Of a stretch of DNA of 17,272 bases, positions 1-7,664 are shown piece by piece. A program made the translations under genes and the position numbers. Under the pieces are notes generated by a model that saw only the letters and a program-made list of their open reading frames with translations, had not been told where the DNA came from and made no database searches. Each line of letters opens with the position of its first letter. Positions within the stretch are counted from its first letter, which is position 1. Origin of the DNA: Bacillota bacterium (GTDB lineage: Bacteria > Bacillota_I > Bacilli_A > RFN20 > CAG-288); the NCBI GenBank assembly GCA_023459795.1, contig JAEWSP010000021.1, positions 1 to 17,272 of the forward strand. The letters run 5' to 3'.

Positions 1-125
1 GCCCGGAATCGCCAAACCCCAAAAGGCTCGCTTCCCCCAAAGGGCTTTGAAAAGCTGCCAAAGGCAGCCTGATTATTATAACTCTTCGGAAAGAGATTCA
101 TCCCTCACGTGCACTCTAGAGTTTA
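1..125. other. Left-edge region without a convincing gene
   Basis: The first 72 bases are open in frame 1 and end at TGA (70-72), so they could be the last 23 codons of an upstream plus-strand gene, but the peptide is not recognisable; the opposite strand is open here too. The stretch holds several small CC-AAA-GG type repeats, the clearest being a hairpin with stem GCTGCC (54-59), loop AAA and GGCAGC (63-68). It lacks a T-run, so it is at best a weak terminator. A possible -10 (TATAAC, about 78-83) and the 10-base palindrome ACTCTAGAGT (113-122) lie before the RDD gene start. None of these is firmly supported as a functional site. Confidence 0.3.
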
Positions 126-1475
126 ATGAAAATTAACGAAAAGAAGGCTCTAAAGCCGGGAAACTGCGAACCATGCGGTTTCTTCCGAAGCATTTTTGCT
201 TATGTCGTCGATATGGGAATTGCGATTCTCCTTATCTTCGGATGCTATTTCCTGTGCAACAAACCGATCTATAACGGCATGCACGGAGATCAGGTTGCCA
301 AGGAACGAACCCAGTTCCTGATCGATTCCCATCTGGCTACGGAAGCCACAAAGGAGAACTCCGGAAAAGAAACCTACTCCGTCTATAACAGCGCCTCCTT
401 GCCGGTAAAGGCGGAAAACAGCAAGGACAAAAAAGACGGATACAAGGTAATGAAAGATGCCGTCGTCTACTACTATACGGAGTTCCTCTTGCAGGATTCC
501 CGTGCGGTTTTCCCGGATTTGGAAACCAAGCCTTCCCAGCCGGAAGCTTTTTCCTGGATGAACAAAGAGCTTTTCAGCATTACCAACGGCTCCATCAACA
601 ACAACTTCTACGAGCCGCAGAAGACCGAGGGACAGTATGACTATTCCAAGCGCCTGGTGCTGAAAGAGGATGTCCAGAAGAAGGTCGGGGAGCGGAACGA
701 AGATACCCTGAACCAGCTCTTCGAGTACTATTTCTCCTTGACCAACAAATCCGGCCTTTATGTAACTGCCTATACGGACTGCTGCAACCAGGATTATGCC
801 TCCTCCCGCTACCATGTCCTTTCCAACATCACCTACTACTCCCGTATCCTTGGCGTCAACCTTATCCCTCTTATCCTCTTCATCCTTCTTCCGCTTCTGC
901 TCCCTAACGGCAAGACCCTGGGGAAGCTCATCTTCGGTCTTTCCGTAATCGACAGAAGAGGATACAAGGCAAAGAAATGGCAGATTCTCTGCCATTACCT
1001 GATGATCTTCGCCTACTGGATGTTCCTGAATCTTCCTACCCTCTTTGTCGGCATCGCTATGGCAATGGTCCAGATGATCGTCGACTACCTTGTTAGGATC
1101 ATCTCCCGCGACCGTATCTCCCTCCACGAAAAGATCACCTATACGATGGTCGTCGACAAGAACCAGGCTTTCTACGACTGCAAGGAAGACCTAGAGAAGG
1201 CGGAAGAAGATGCTTCTCCTTTGAAGAAGGCGGAAGAAAAGACCTGGGAAGACAAATATTCCAGGAAGGATGTGGATATCTCTGCTTTGCAGGAACAGGA
1301 GAAGGAAAGGGAAGAAAACGACTACCTAGATCTCAGCACCATCGGAAAGGCAAGAAGGGATGCTGCTACTATCGACAGCTTCGATGAATTCGAATCCAGG
1401 GGAGAGGAGCCTACGCCTATTCCGGAAAAAGCTAAAGAAGAAACGGAACAAGAAGAAAAGAAAGAAGAAAAATAA
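126..1475 (+). CDS. RDD-family integral membrane protein with large extracytoplasmic domain and charged tail
   Basis: A 449-residue membrane protein. Hydrophobic segments lie at about residues 24-44, 241-260, 286-306 and 307-326. Helix 1 contains the DMG motif, and the stretch NGKTLGKLIFGLSVID (about 261-276) followed by RRG is typical of the RDD domain, where the conserved R and D residues sit in or near helices. Unlike compact RDD proteins, about 195 mostly hydrophilic residues separate helix 1 from helix 2; by topology this loop would lie outside the membrane. After residue 350 there is a roughly 100-residue tail rich in Glu, Lys and Asp, probably cytoplasmic. The family has mixed roles (some members are linked to ion or sodium transport), so no substrate is assigned. 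No clear Shine-Dalgarno precedes the ATG at 126. The SGNH esterase gene starts 7 bases after the TAA stop, suggesting cotranscription. Confidence 0.8.
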   Translation: MKINEKKALKPGNCEPCGFFRSIFAYVVDMGIAILLIFGCYFLCNKPIYNGMHGDQVAKERTQFLIDSHLATEATKENSGKETYSVYNSASLPVKAENSKDKKDGYKVMKDAVVYYYTEFLLQDSRAVFPDLETKPSQPEAFSWMNKELFSITNGSINNNFYEPQKTEGQYDYSKRLVLKEDVQKKVGERNEDTLNQLFEYYFSLTNKSGLYVTAYTDCCNQDYASSRYHVLSNITYYSRILGVNLIPLILFILLPLLLPNGKTLGKLIFGLSVIDRRGYKAKKWQILCHYLMIFAYWMFLNLPTLFVGIAMAMVQMIVDYLVRIISRDRISLHEKITYTMVVDKNQAFYDCKEDLEKAEEDASPLKKAEEKTWEDKYSRKDVDISALQEQEKEREENDYLDLSTIGKARRDAATIDSFDEFESRGEEPTPIPEKAKEETEQEEKKEEK

Positions 1476-1482
1476 TCGGAAT

Positions 1483-2556
1483 ATGGAAAAAATCCCTGCA
1501 AACAAACTGGAGGAACGCGTCTTCTTCTTCGGAAGGCATTATTACGACAGGGAAGAAGACGGTGTCTTCTTCTCCTTCTCCGCAACCGGATTCTGCGTCC
1601 GGTTCAGGGGAACATGCCTTCTGGCCGATCTCTCTGCAACGGGAATCGGCCAGAGCATGGGACAGCCCTATCTCGGAATCCTTCTCGAGGGAGAACTCTT
1701 TGAGAATGCCAGGAAGATAAAGCCTTCCTCAAAGAGAGGAAAAGTCATCCTCCTCTCCGGGCTGGAAGACAAGGAACACGTTGCAAGGGTCTACAAGCTG
1801 ACGGAAAGCCACTGCAACCTCCTAGGCCTCCACTCTCTTTCGACAGACGGGACATTCCTTCCTGCATCCCATAAAGCCAAGCTTCTCTTAGAGACATACG
1901 GAGACAGCATCAGCTGCGGAGACGGAATCGAAGGAGTGGAAGGGGATGACTGCTTCGAGACCAGGACCGAGAACGCACTTCTGACCTACACCGCCGTGGC
2001 AAGCGAGAAGCTGGATGCCGATTTCTCGATCCAGGCCGTTGGCGGGTTCGGACTTACCGTCACTCCCTGGAACCAGGAAAGCCCGATAAGGACAACTCCT
2101 CCTCTTTTTTCCTTGGCTACCTATAACGACAGAACCAGCGAAGAGAACAAAATCCCTTATGACAACAGGGCTTATAGGAAACCGGATTATGTGATCGTCA
2201 ACCTCGGAACCAATGACGCCGAATACTATGAACAGCTTCCTGAAGAAGAACAGGAAGAAGCCGAAAAAGGATTCCCCGTTGCCTACAAAGAATTTACGGA
2301 CAGGATCTTCTCCTTCTATCCGGAGTGCCGGATCATTATGGGAATCGGGATGATCCCATCCCCAAGAGCTGTTCGGCTTGTGGAAGAGGCTTACCGTTAT
2401 ATCCACAACCCCCGGGTCTATTTCCTTCCTTTCGACTCCTTCAAGGTCGGAGGATACTGTGCGGATAACGGGCATCCGAATAAGAACATGCATAAGGAAG
2501 CCGGGCTTGAGCTTTTCCATCTGATACAGAAGATAGAAGAAGAAAAGTCAAAATAG
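1483..2556 (+). CDS. SGNH/GDSL-family hydrolase, carbohydrate-esterase-2-like
   Basis: A 357-residue protein with no signal peptide, probably cytoplasmic. The N-terminal ~125 residues look like a beta-rich accessory domain; the C-terminal part is an SGNH hydrolase. Block I is ETYGDSIS with nucleophile Ser142, the Asn-containing block is NLGTND (240-245), and the C-terminal catalytic pair is DNGH (Asp328, His331). This order of N-terminal beta domain plus SGNH domain recalls CE2 esterases, which remove acetyl groups from sugars; the true substrate is unknown. I chose the ATG at 1483, because the longer open frame from 1360 would overlap the RDD gene by over 100 bases and start with a poly-Lys/Arg stretch. 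The gene ends in TAG and is followed by a terminator hairpin shared with the convergent gene. Confidence 0.8.
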   Translation: MEKIPANKLEERVFFFGRHYYDREEDGVFFSFSATGFCVRFRGTCLLADLSATGIGQSMGQPYLGILLEGELFENARKIKPSSKRGKVILLSGLEDKEHVARVYKLTESHCNLLGLHSLSTDGTFLPASHKAKLLLETYGDSISCGDGIEGVEGDDCFETRTENALLTYTAVASEKLDADFSIQAVGGFGLTVTPWNQESPIRTTPPLFSLATYNDRTSEENKIPYDNRAYRKPDYVIVNLGTNDAEYYEQLPEEEQEEAEKGFPVAYKEFTDRIFSFYPECRIIMGIGMIPSPRAVRLVEEAYRYIHNPRVYFLPFDSFKVGGYCADNGHPNKNMHKEAGLELFHLIQKIEEEKSK

Positions 2557-2616
2557 GCCGTTGCTTAGGAACAGCAATCCACAAGTAAATATTAGGATAC
2601 CAACCTGATTGGCACA

Positions 2617-2648
2617 AAAGAAAGCGAAAGGGATTCCTTCCGCTTTTC
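2617..2648. terminator. Bidirectional Rho-independent terminator
   Basis: A hairpin lies between the convergent SGNH and membrane-protein genes. The outer stem pairs AGAAAGCG (about 2618-2625) with CGCTTTTCT, the inner stem pairs AAGG with CCTT around a GATT loop, and T-rich tracts flank both sides. The minus-strand gene's stop codon (2648-2650) touches the right arm. Confidence 0.65.
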
Positions 2649-3280
2649 TATTGCAATGTCAGGTTCTTCAGATAGTACAGGGAAAGCGAAAGGAGAAAGG
2701 AGAAAGCAAGGAGCGGGACAAAAGAAAGGACGGTCTTTCCAAGACCGATCTTCCTTGTCCTCAGGAAAGGATAAGGACCATCCACAATACCTTTCTGGTT
2801 CAGGACAGAAAGGACGATTCCGTAAAGCAAAGTCGGAATAAGGGAATAGAATGCGAACGAGAAGGGAATCTTCTCTCCCCTTTCGAAAAGGAGGAAATCT
2901 ATTATTCCCAGCACCGGGCAGAGGAGATGATGGTAAAGCATCCCCTTATCCAGGAAGAGGGAAAAGAAACCACGCGGACCTTTCTTCCCTGCCTCTTTGG
3001 GGGCTAGGAAGAAGAGGACAACGACGAAAGTAAGGAGGATGGTTGCAAGGGACATGTATTGGAAGAGCCCCACAAAGGACGGGATATCCCCGCAGCCCGC
3101 GAAATACAGGACTCCGTAGACAGAAGCCAGGAGACTCGAAAAAAGTAGCAGGAGGTTGCTGTCGATCGTAAACCAGGAAAAAGCCTTCCCCCTGTCCTTG
3201 CGGAAGCTGTAGAAGGCACCGATGATTTCCAGGATCACGATAAGGAGGTTGAGGATTAGTGCAGCAACCGGGTTTTCCAT
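2648..3280 (-). CDS. Six-helix membrane protein, Pr6Pr-like
   Basis: A 210-residue, very hydrophobic protein with about six predicted helices (roughly 7-25, 38-60, 74-93, 115-133, 142-160, 183-203). The segment YHHLLCPVLGIIDFLLFE (116-133), with a His pair at the start of helix 4, and FTIDSNLLLLF in helix 2 resemble Pr6Pr-family proteins, which are widespread and uncharacterised. It ends in TAG. A perfect TATAAT lies 9 bases upstream of the ATG, so the message would have little or no leader and no Shine-Dalgarno. It stands alone between a convergent neighbour and a divergent plsC-like gene. Function is unknown; the family call is from motif memory and is moderately sure. Confidence 0.7.
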   Translation of the reverse strand: MENPVAALILNLLIVILEIIGAFYSFRKDRGKAFSWFTIDSNLLLLFSSLLASVYGVLYFAGCGDIPSFVGLFQYMSLATILLTFVVVLFFLAPKEAGKKGPRGFFSLFLDKGMLYHHLLCPVLGIIDFLLFERGEKIPFSFAFYSLIPTLLYGIVLSVLNQKGIVDGPYPFLRTRKIGLGKTVLSFVPLLAFSFLLSLSLYYLKNLTLQ

Positions 3281-3289
3281 GACGGGTTT

Positions 3290-3295
3290 ATTATA
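3290..3295 (-). promoter_or_regulatory. -10 element of the Pr6Pr-like gene (near-leaderless)
   Basis: A perfect TATAAT reads on the minus strand, only 9 bases before the ATG at 3280. No good -35 is visible 17 bases further upstream. If used, transcription would begin within about 3 bases of the start codon. Confidence 0.5.
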
Positions 3296-3318
3296 AAGGC
3301 TAGGGAAGAAAAAAGGAT

Positions 3319-3361
3319 GGAACTAATCGGAAATATGCAGATTTCCAGGGAAGTAAGTTCC
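3319..3361. other. Nested inverted repeat in the 3281-3488 intergenic gap
   Basis: An outer pair GGAACT (3319-3324) and AGTTCC (3356-3361) encloses an inner pair GGAAAT (3329-3334) and ATTTCC (3341-3346). The structure lies in the 208-base gap between the divergent Pr6Pr-like and plsC-like genes and is not followed by a T-run. It could be a double operator or a folded RNA; no known lipid-regulator box (FapR- or FabT-type) is recognisable. I see no gene in this gap. Confidence 0.35.
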
Positions 3362-3460
3362 TCATTCTTCGCCAAGAAAAAGCCAGCAACGCCTCACCCT
3401 TCTTGAATTACGCATGTTATTTACGCTATATTAATAGTGGATAGAGCGAAGCGGTTGGAA

Positions 3461-3466
3461 TATAAT
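3461..3466 (+). promoter_or_regulatory. Probable -10 of the plsC-dagK operon
   Basis: A perfect TATAAT lies 22 bases before the ATG at 3489, giving a leader of about 15 bases. The hexamer 17 bases upstream (TGGATA) is a poor -35. No strong Shine-Dalgarno is visible before the ATG. Confidence 0.5.
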
Positions 3467-3488
3467 AAAAGACGAAAGCAACAAGAAT

Positions 3489-4322
3489 ATGATTGCCCTA
3501 ATTACCTTTTTGGTTCTAGCCATTGGACTCTCCGGTATGATCGACTACTTCGTCTGGACGTCTATTGGATGGCAGTATTTCTGGATCGGAATACTTACAA
3601 TCTATCCTATCTTTGTTATCCTCTCCTCCCTGTATATCTTCCTCCTTGCCATCCTCTCCCTCTTCTGCAACAAGAAGAAGCCCGTACCTGCTCCAAACAG
3701 ATTCGCTTACCATTTTCTCCGGCAGGGAGATATTGTCATCAACTTCTTCGCCAGGGTAAAGATCAAGGCCACCGGGCTGGAACGGATTCCCAAAGACCAG
3801 AAGGTTCTTTATGTAAACAACCATAATTCCAACTTCGATCAGATGGTGATGATTTAGCTATTGAAAGACAAGAAGCTGTGCTTCATCACCAAGCCCGGAA
3901 ACTTCGGCATTCCGATTGCCGGCTCCTATATGTACTAGTGCGGTTTCCTTCCCATCAACCGGGAAGACCCCCGTCTTGCTATTCCGACAATCCGCAAGGC
4001 ATCTAACTACGTCAAAGAACAGATTACCTCGGTAAGCATCTGCCCGGAAGGAACGAGAAACAAGACCGATCAGCTGATGCTCCCTTTCCATCCCGGAAGC
4101 TTCAAGATAGCGACTTCCGCTAAATGCCCGATCGTCCTTATCAGCATCCGGAATACGAAGAATATCAAGAAGAACTTCCCTCTCCATTCCACCACCGTCA
4201 GCTTCGATGTCCTGACCGTTCTCCCTTTCGAGCAGTATCAGGGCCTTACGACTGCCGAACTGTCCGAGAAGTGCCATAAGATAATAGAAGACAACCTGAA
4301 GAAAGAAAACGCGGAGGAATAA
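3489..4322 (+). pseudogene. plsC: 1-acylglycerol-3-phosphate acyltransferase (PlsC family) with two in-frame TAG codons
   Basis: Read through, this is a 277-position PlsC-type acyltransferase that would convert lysophosphatidic acid to phosphatidic acid at the membrane. Two hydrophobic segments fill residues 1-60. The catalytic H-x4-D motif is NHNSNFD (111-117, His112 and Asp117); the later substrate motifs are GFLPINR (152-158), PEGTR (186-190) and a hydrophobic PIVLISI block. The frame is broken only by TAG at 3855-3857 (position 123) and TAG at 3936-3938 (position 150); there is no frameshift, and 127 clean codons follow the second TAG up to TAA. The first fragment (122 residues) keeps the catalytic His-Asp but lacks the glycerol-phosphate-binding motifs, so it is unlikely to work alone. 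There is no obvious ribosome site for restart. The dagK-like gene begins 3 bases after the stop. It is either a very recent pseudogene, a readthrough gene, or a sequence error. Confidence 0.8.
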
Positions 4323-4325
4323 ATT

Positions 4326-5195
4326 ATGAATTATCTGCTTTTTAATCCGTTAGACGACAACAACAGCGGGAACGAGAGTGCGGCAAAAGCTGCCGACTTC
4401 CTGAAACCGCGGTTTCCGGGGCTGCAGGTTTTGAACATCGTGGATACCGATATCCCCAAGCTCATCGCCCATCTGACCGGAAAGGATCTCGTCATCATCC
4501 TGGGAGGAGACGGCACTCTGAACCATCTCATCAACCGGTTCGACCCCAGCATCCTTCCCTGTCCTTTCTACTGCTACCCCAACGGTACCGGAAACGACTT
4601 CCTCAACGATGTCCGGGAGAAGCTGAACCCGGAGACCAACCTCGTCCGGATCAACGAATACCTTTCTTCCCTCCCGACTATCGAAGTGAACGGAATGAAG
4701 AAGAGGTTTCTGAACGGAATCGGATTCGGAATCGACGGCGAATGCTGCAAGGTCGCAGAAGACATGAAGAAGGAACAGCAGAAGACCGGAAAGAAGCGGA
4801 AGATCGATTACGGGAAGATCACCGTCCATCTTCTCCTCACTTCCTATAAGCCCAGGACCTGCACCGTCACCATCAACGGCGAGACCCACACCTTCCCGAA
4901 AACGTATCTTGCCAGCTGCATGAACGGGAGATACTACGGCGGAGGAATGATGATTGCTCCTTCCCAGAAGAGAGGAACCCATTTCCTTACTTCCGTCGTC
5001 ATCCACGGAAAAGGGAGGCTTGGAACCCTAATCCAGTTCCCGTCTTTCTTCAAAGGCAAGCATGTGAAGTACAAGAAGAACACCTCCATCCTCTCCGGTC
5101 CGGAGATGACAGTCCGCTTCGATAAGCCGACCAGCCTTCAGATCGACGGGGAAGTCGTCGAGAACGTCCTCGAATACAAGGCCTACGCCAAGTAG
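4326..5195 (+). CDS. Diacylglycerol kinase family lipid kinase (DagK/YegS-like)
   Basis: A 289-residue cytoplasmic lipid kinase of the DAGK catalytic family. Visible motifs are GGDGT (60-64, nucleotide-binding and catalytic loop), PNGTGNDF (85-92) and a C-terminal LQIDGE block. Soluble DagK enzymes phosphorylate diacylglycerol to phosphatidic acid, recycling diacylglycerol released by lipoteichoic acid synthesis; related YegS/BmrU proteins may use other lipids or sphingoid bases, so the exact substrate is inferred. The GGAGG ribosome site at 4314-4318 overlaps the end of the plsC-like frame and supports the ATG at 4326. With plsC directly upstream this makes a phosphatidic-acid operon. It ends in TAG, followed by a strong terminator. 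Confidence 0.85.
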   Translation: MNYLLFNPLDDNNSGNESAAKAADFLKPRFPGLQVLNIVDTDIPKLIAHLTGKDLVIILGGDGTLNHLINRFDPSILPCPFYCYPNGTGNDFLNDVREKLNPETNLVRINEYLSSLPTIEVNGMKKRFLNGIGFGIDGECCKVAEDMKKEQQKTGKKRKIDYGKITVHLLLTSYKPRTCTVTINGETHTFPKTYLASCMNGRYYGGGMMIAPSQKRGTHFLTSVVIHGKGRLGTLIQFPSFFKGKHVKYKKNTSILSGPEMTVRFDKPTSLQIDGEVVENVLEYKAYAK

Positions 5196-5212
5196 AAACA
5201 AAGCAAAGGAAA

Positions 5213-5241
5213 GGGGATGGCCTGAGGCCATCCCCTCTTTT
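5213..5241. terminator. Strong bidirectional terminator between dagK and plsY
   Basis: A perfect 10-base-pair stem, GGGGATGGCC (5213-5222) and GGCCATCCCC (5226-5235), has a TGA loop and a TCTTTT tail on the plus strand. On the minus strand it is followed by a T-rich stretch. It lies between the convergent ends of the dagK-like and plsY-like genes and probably serves both. Confidence 0.9.
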
Positions 5242-5254
5242 CGTGTCGGAATAT

Positions 5255-5983
5255 CTACTTCTTCTCTTCCTTCTTCTTGGGAGGGATGAGATACCATTTC
5301 GTCTCCTTGCCGGCAATAAGCTTCTTGAAGTTCGGGATATGGGGGAGAAGGATGATCCAAGCGCCGAGGATGGAAAGGGACCAGAAGAAATAGAAGGAAG
5401 GGATACTGTTCTGGAAGCCCGGGATGTTGACAAGGGCAAGGCCGAGGGGAGCAAGGGCTGCGTTCAGGCAGCTTGCAACGGACATGTACTTTATGGCGAA
5501 GACGAGGACCAGGAAGAGGACGAGGAGAATTAAGCCGATCCTGTAGTCGACCGCAAAGAGGGTGGCAGCACCGGCGATGAAGGCTTTTCCGCCCTTGAAC
5601 TTGTAGTAGACCGGGAAGGCGTGGCCGAGCATGACGAAGATCCCGGCGAACTAACAGCCCAGCTGGTAGATGTAATCCGTCGTATAGAGGAAGGAGGAGT
5701 TGACGGTGGACGGACTTCCGAAGAAATGCCCGAGCAGGAATCCGGAAAGAAGGACAGGAAGAAGGGTCTTGGCGAAATCCAGGAAGAGGACGAAATAGGA
5801 AGAGAAGTGGTTTCCGTATACCCGTTTGAAATTCGTGAATCCGGGATTGCCGCTGCCTTTCGTACGGATGTCTTCCTTGTAGAGGAGACGGGACATGATG
5901 ATGGAAGGGTTGAGGCTTCCGATAAGGTAGGAGAGGACAGCAATGATCAGGAGAGAAGGAATAAACCAGGAAGAGGTAGGCAT
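5255..5983 (-). pseudogene. plsY: Glycerol-3-phosphate acyltransferase PlsY with one in-frame TAG
   Basis: Read through, this is a 242-position PlsY, the multi-pass membrane enzyme that moves an acyl group from acyl-phosphate to glycerol-3-phosphate. The family's GSGNPGxTN motif is at 43-51, and the LGHxFPVxxxFKGGK motif is at 119-133, with multiple hydrophobic helices around them. A TAG (5651-5653, position 111) falls between these motifs, 8 codons before LGH. The frame continues cleanly for 131 codons to a terminal TAG, with a Lys/Glu-rich tail. An ATG occurs at 5632 but has no ribosome site, and a protein starting there would lack the first motif. The ATG at 5983 begins 1 base after the fakA stop, implying coupled translation. 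The rest looks undamaged, so this is a recent nonsense mutation, a readthrough case or a sequence error. Confidence 0.8.
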
Positions 5984-5984
5984 G

Positions 5985-7658
5985 CTATTCCGCAATCAGG
6001 AGATAATCGTATATATCCTGATCGCCCTCCGTGGCCTGGACTTCGATGTCCGGGTACTGCTTCTTGATTGCAGCAGCAATCTCTTCCGCATCTTTGCTGC
6101 TTCCGTCCTTGCCGTAAAGAACAAGGACTTCCACGTGGTTCGAGACATCCAGGGAAGGAACGGACTGAAGGACCGCCTCCTTTGCGGAAGAGGCAACGCT
6201 TTCGATATCCTTACCTAAGATGCCAAGATAATCTTCGGCCTTTATTTCATGGCCGCCAATGTTTGCAGGACGGATTGCTTTCGATACTTCTACAGTGAGA
6301 ACACCATCCATCTGGGAAAGCATATCGTTCTGGATGCTTTCTTCGTCTCCGTTATCGAGTTCCAGCATTCCGAGGATGGAATAAGCCTGGCCCAGATTCT
6401 TCGTCGGGATGACGATGACCTTGCTCTTCTTGTAGAGGGAGGCAGCCTGGTTGGCTGCCAGGATGACGTTGCCGTTGTTCGGCAGAACGAAGATCGTCTC
6501 CGCATTGGAGAGATCGAAGGCCTTGATGAAGTCTTCGCTGGACGGGTTCATCGTCTGCCCGCCGTTGATGACGGCATCCACCCCGAAATCCAGGAAGTTC
6601 TTCCGGATACCGGCACCGGTCGCCATGGTGACGACACCCATCGGGTGTCGTTCTTTGGGCTTCGGGAGGCTTTCCGTCATCTTCTCTTCCTTCTCCTTCT
6701 TCGACTTCTTCCCTTCCCCGTTCTGAAGCATCATATTCTCGATCTTGATGGTGAGGAATTCTCCGTATTTCTGGCTAAACTCCAGAACCTTGTACGGAGC
6801 GAAGGTATGGACATGGGCCTTGATGATGCTTCCGGTCTTGAAGCAGACGATGGAATTCCCGATCGTCGAGAAATAGTCGATGAAGGTATCGGCCTTGATG
6901 GCATCGATGTCGCACTTGCTCTCCTGGAGGCGGAGAAGGATCTCCGTGCAGTAGCCGAACTTCATCTCCATGTCGCTGGTGAAGAGGTCCGGATTGATCT
7001 GGCGGCTTACGCCGCTGCTGTTTCCGTCGATCGGCTTAAGGATATCTCCGGTCATTCCGGATAACATGCCTTTTACGATATAGAGAAGACCTTTGGCACC
7101 GGAATCGACGACTCCGGCATCCTTCAGGAACTTGAGAAGGTTAGGCGTGTTCTCCAAGGACTTCTCTCCGGCTTCGAGGAAGACGGAAAGGAAATCCTCG
7201 ATGGAAGAAGCCTTTGCTTGGACAGCCGCTTCCTTTGTTTCCCTGGCGACGGTAAGGATTGTCCCCTCCGTCGGGTTGACGACGGCGCTGTAGGCTTTCT
7301 TCACCCCGCACTGGAAAGCAAAAGCCACCTGCTCCACATTGCTGAAAGCCATGCCGATGAATCCCTGGGTGATACCGCCGAAGAACTGGCTCAGGATGAC
7401 GCCGGAGTTGCCTCTGGCACCAAGGAGCATTCCTCGGGATAGGACACGGGCGGCATGCTCGAGATCCAGATCCTCTTCGGATTTGGAAAGGGCATTGACT
7501 CCCCCTTCCAAGGTCATCTGCATATTCGTTCCCGTATCCCCGTCAGGGATCGGGAAGACATTCAGGTCGTTGACTTCCTGTGCGTGGGCAGAAAGGAGGC
7601 TAAGGCCACTGAAAACCAAAGTACGGTAAAGCTTACAGGTTAACTGTGTAGTAGCCAT
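5985..7658 (-). CDS. fakA: Fatty acid kinase catalytic subunit FakA (DAK2 domain)
   Basis: A 557-residue protein, the usual length of FakA, which phosphorylates fatty acids held by FakB to give acyl-phosphate. The N-terminal DhaL/DAK2-like kinase domain has NVFPIPDGDTGTNM (33-46), whose Asp residues bind the Mg-ATP in this family, and a GARGNSGVILSQ block further on. The C-terminal half is the FakA-specific region, separated by a Lys/Glu-rich linker near residues 310-330. The order fakB-fakA-plsY links it to phospholipid synthesis: acyl-phosphate is the donor used by PlsY. It begins 6 bases after the fakB stop and lies in the same reading frame as fakB, separated only by a TAG and two codons. 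It ends in TAG 1 base before plsY. Confidence 0.92.
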   Translation of the reverse strand: MATTQLTCKLYRTLVFSGLSLLSAHAQEVNDLNVFPIPDGDTGTNMQMTLEGGVNALSKSEEDLDLEHAARVLSRGMLLGARGNSGVILSQFFGGITQGFIGMAFSNVEQVAFAFQCGVKKAYSAVVNPTEGTILTVARETKEAAVQAKASSIEDFLSVFLEAGEKSLENTPNLLKFLKDAGVVDSGAKGLLYIVKGMLSGMTGDILKPIDGNSSGVSRQINPDLFTSDMEMKFGYCTEILLRLQESKCDIDAIKADTFIDYFSTIGNSIVCFKTGSIIKAHVHTFAPYKVLEFSQKYGEFLTIKIENMMLQNGEGKKSKKEKEEKMTESLPKPKERHPMGVVTMATGAGIRKNFLDFGVDAVINGGQTMNPSSEDFIKAFDLSNAETIFVLPNNGNVILAANQAASLYKKSKVIVIPTKNLGQAYSILGMLELDNGDEESIQNDMLSQMDGVLTVEVSKAIRPANIGGHEIKAEDYLGILGKDIESVASSAKEAVLQSVPSLDVSNHVEVLVLYGKDGSSKDAEEIAAAIKKQYPDIEVQATEGDQDIYDYLLIAE

Positions 7659-7664
7659 AAAGAC

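Noticed and set aside
3489..5983. Pyrrolysine insertion at the internal TAGs
   Set aside because: No pyl genes, no methylamine methyltransferase context and no tRNA are visible in the window; it cannot be supported from this sequence alone.
5984..7064. Long plus-strand open frames opposite fakA (for example 6249-7064)
   Set aside because: They are antisense shadows of fakA with no ribosome site and no recognisable motif; fakA itself is clearly coding.
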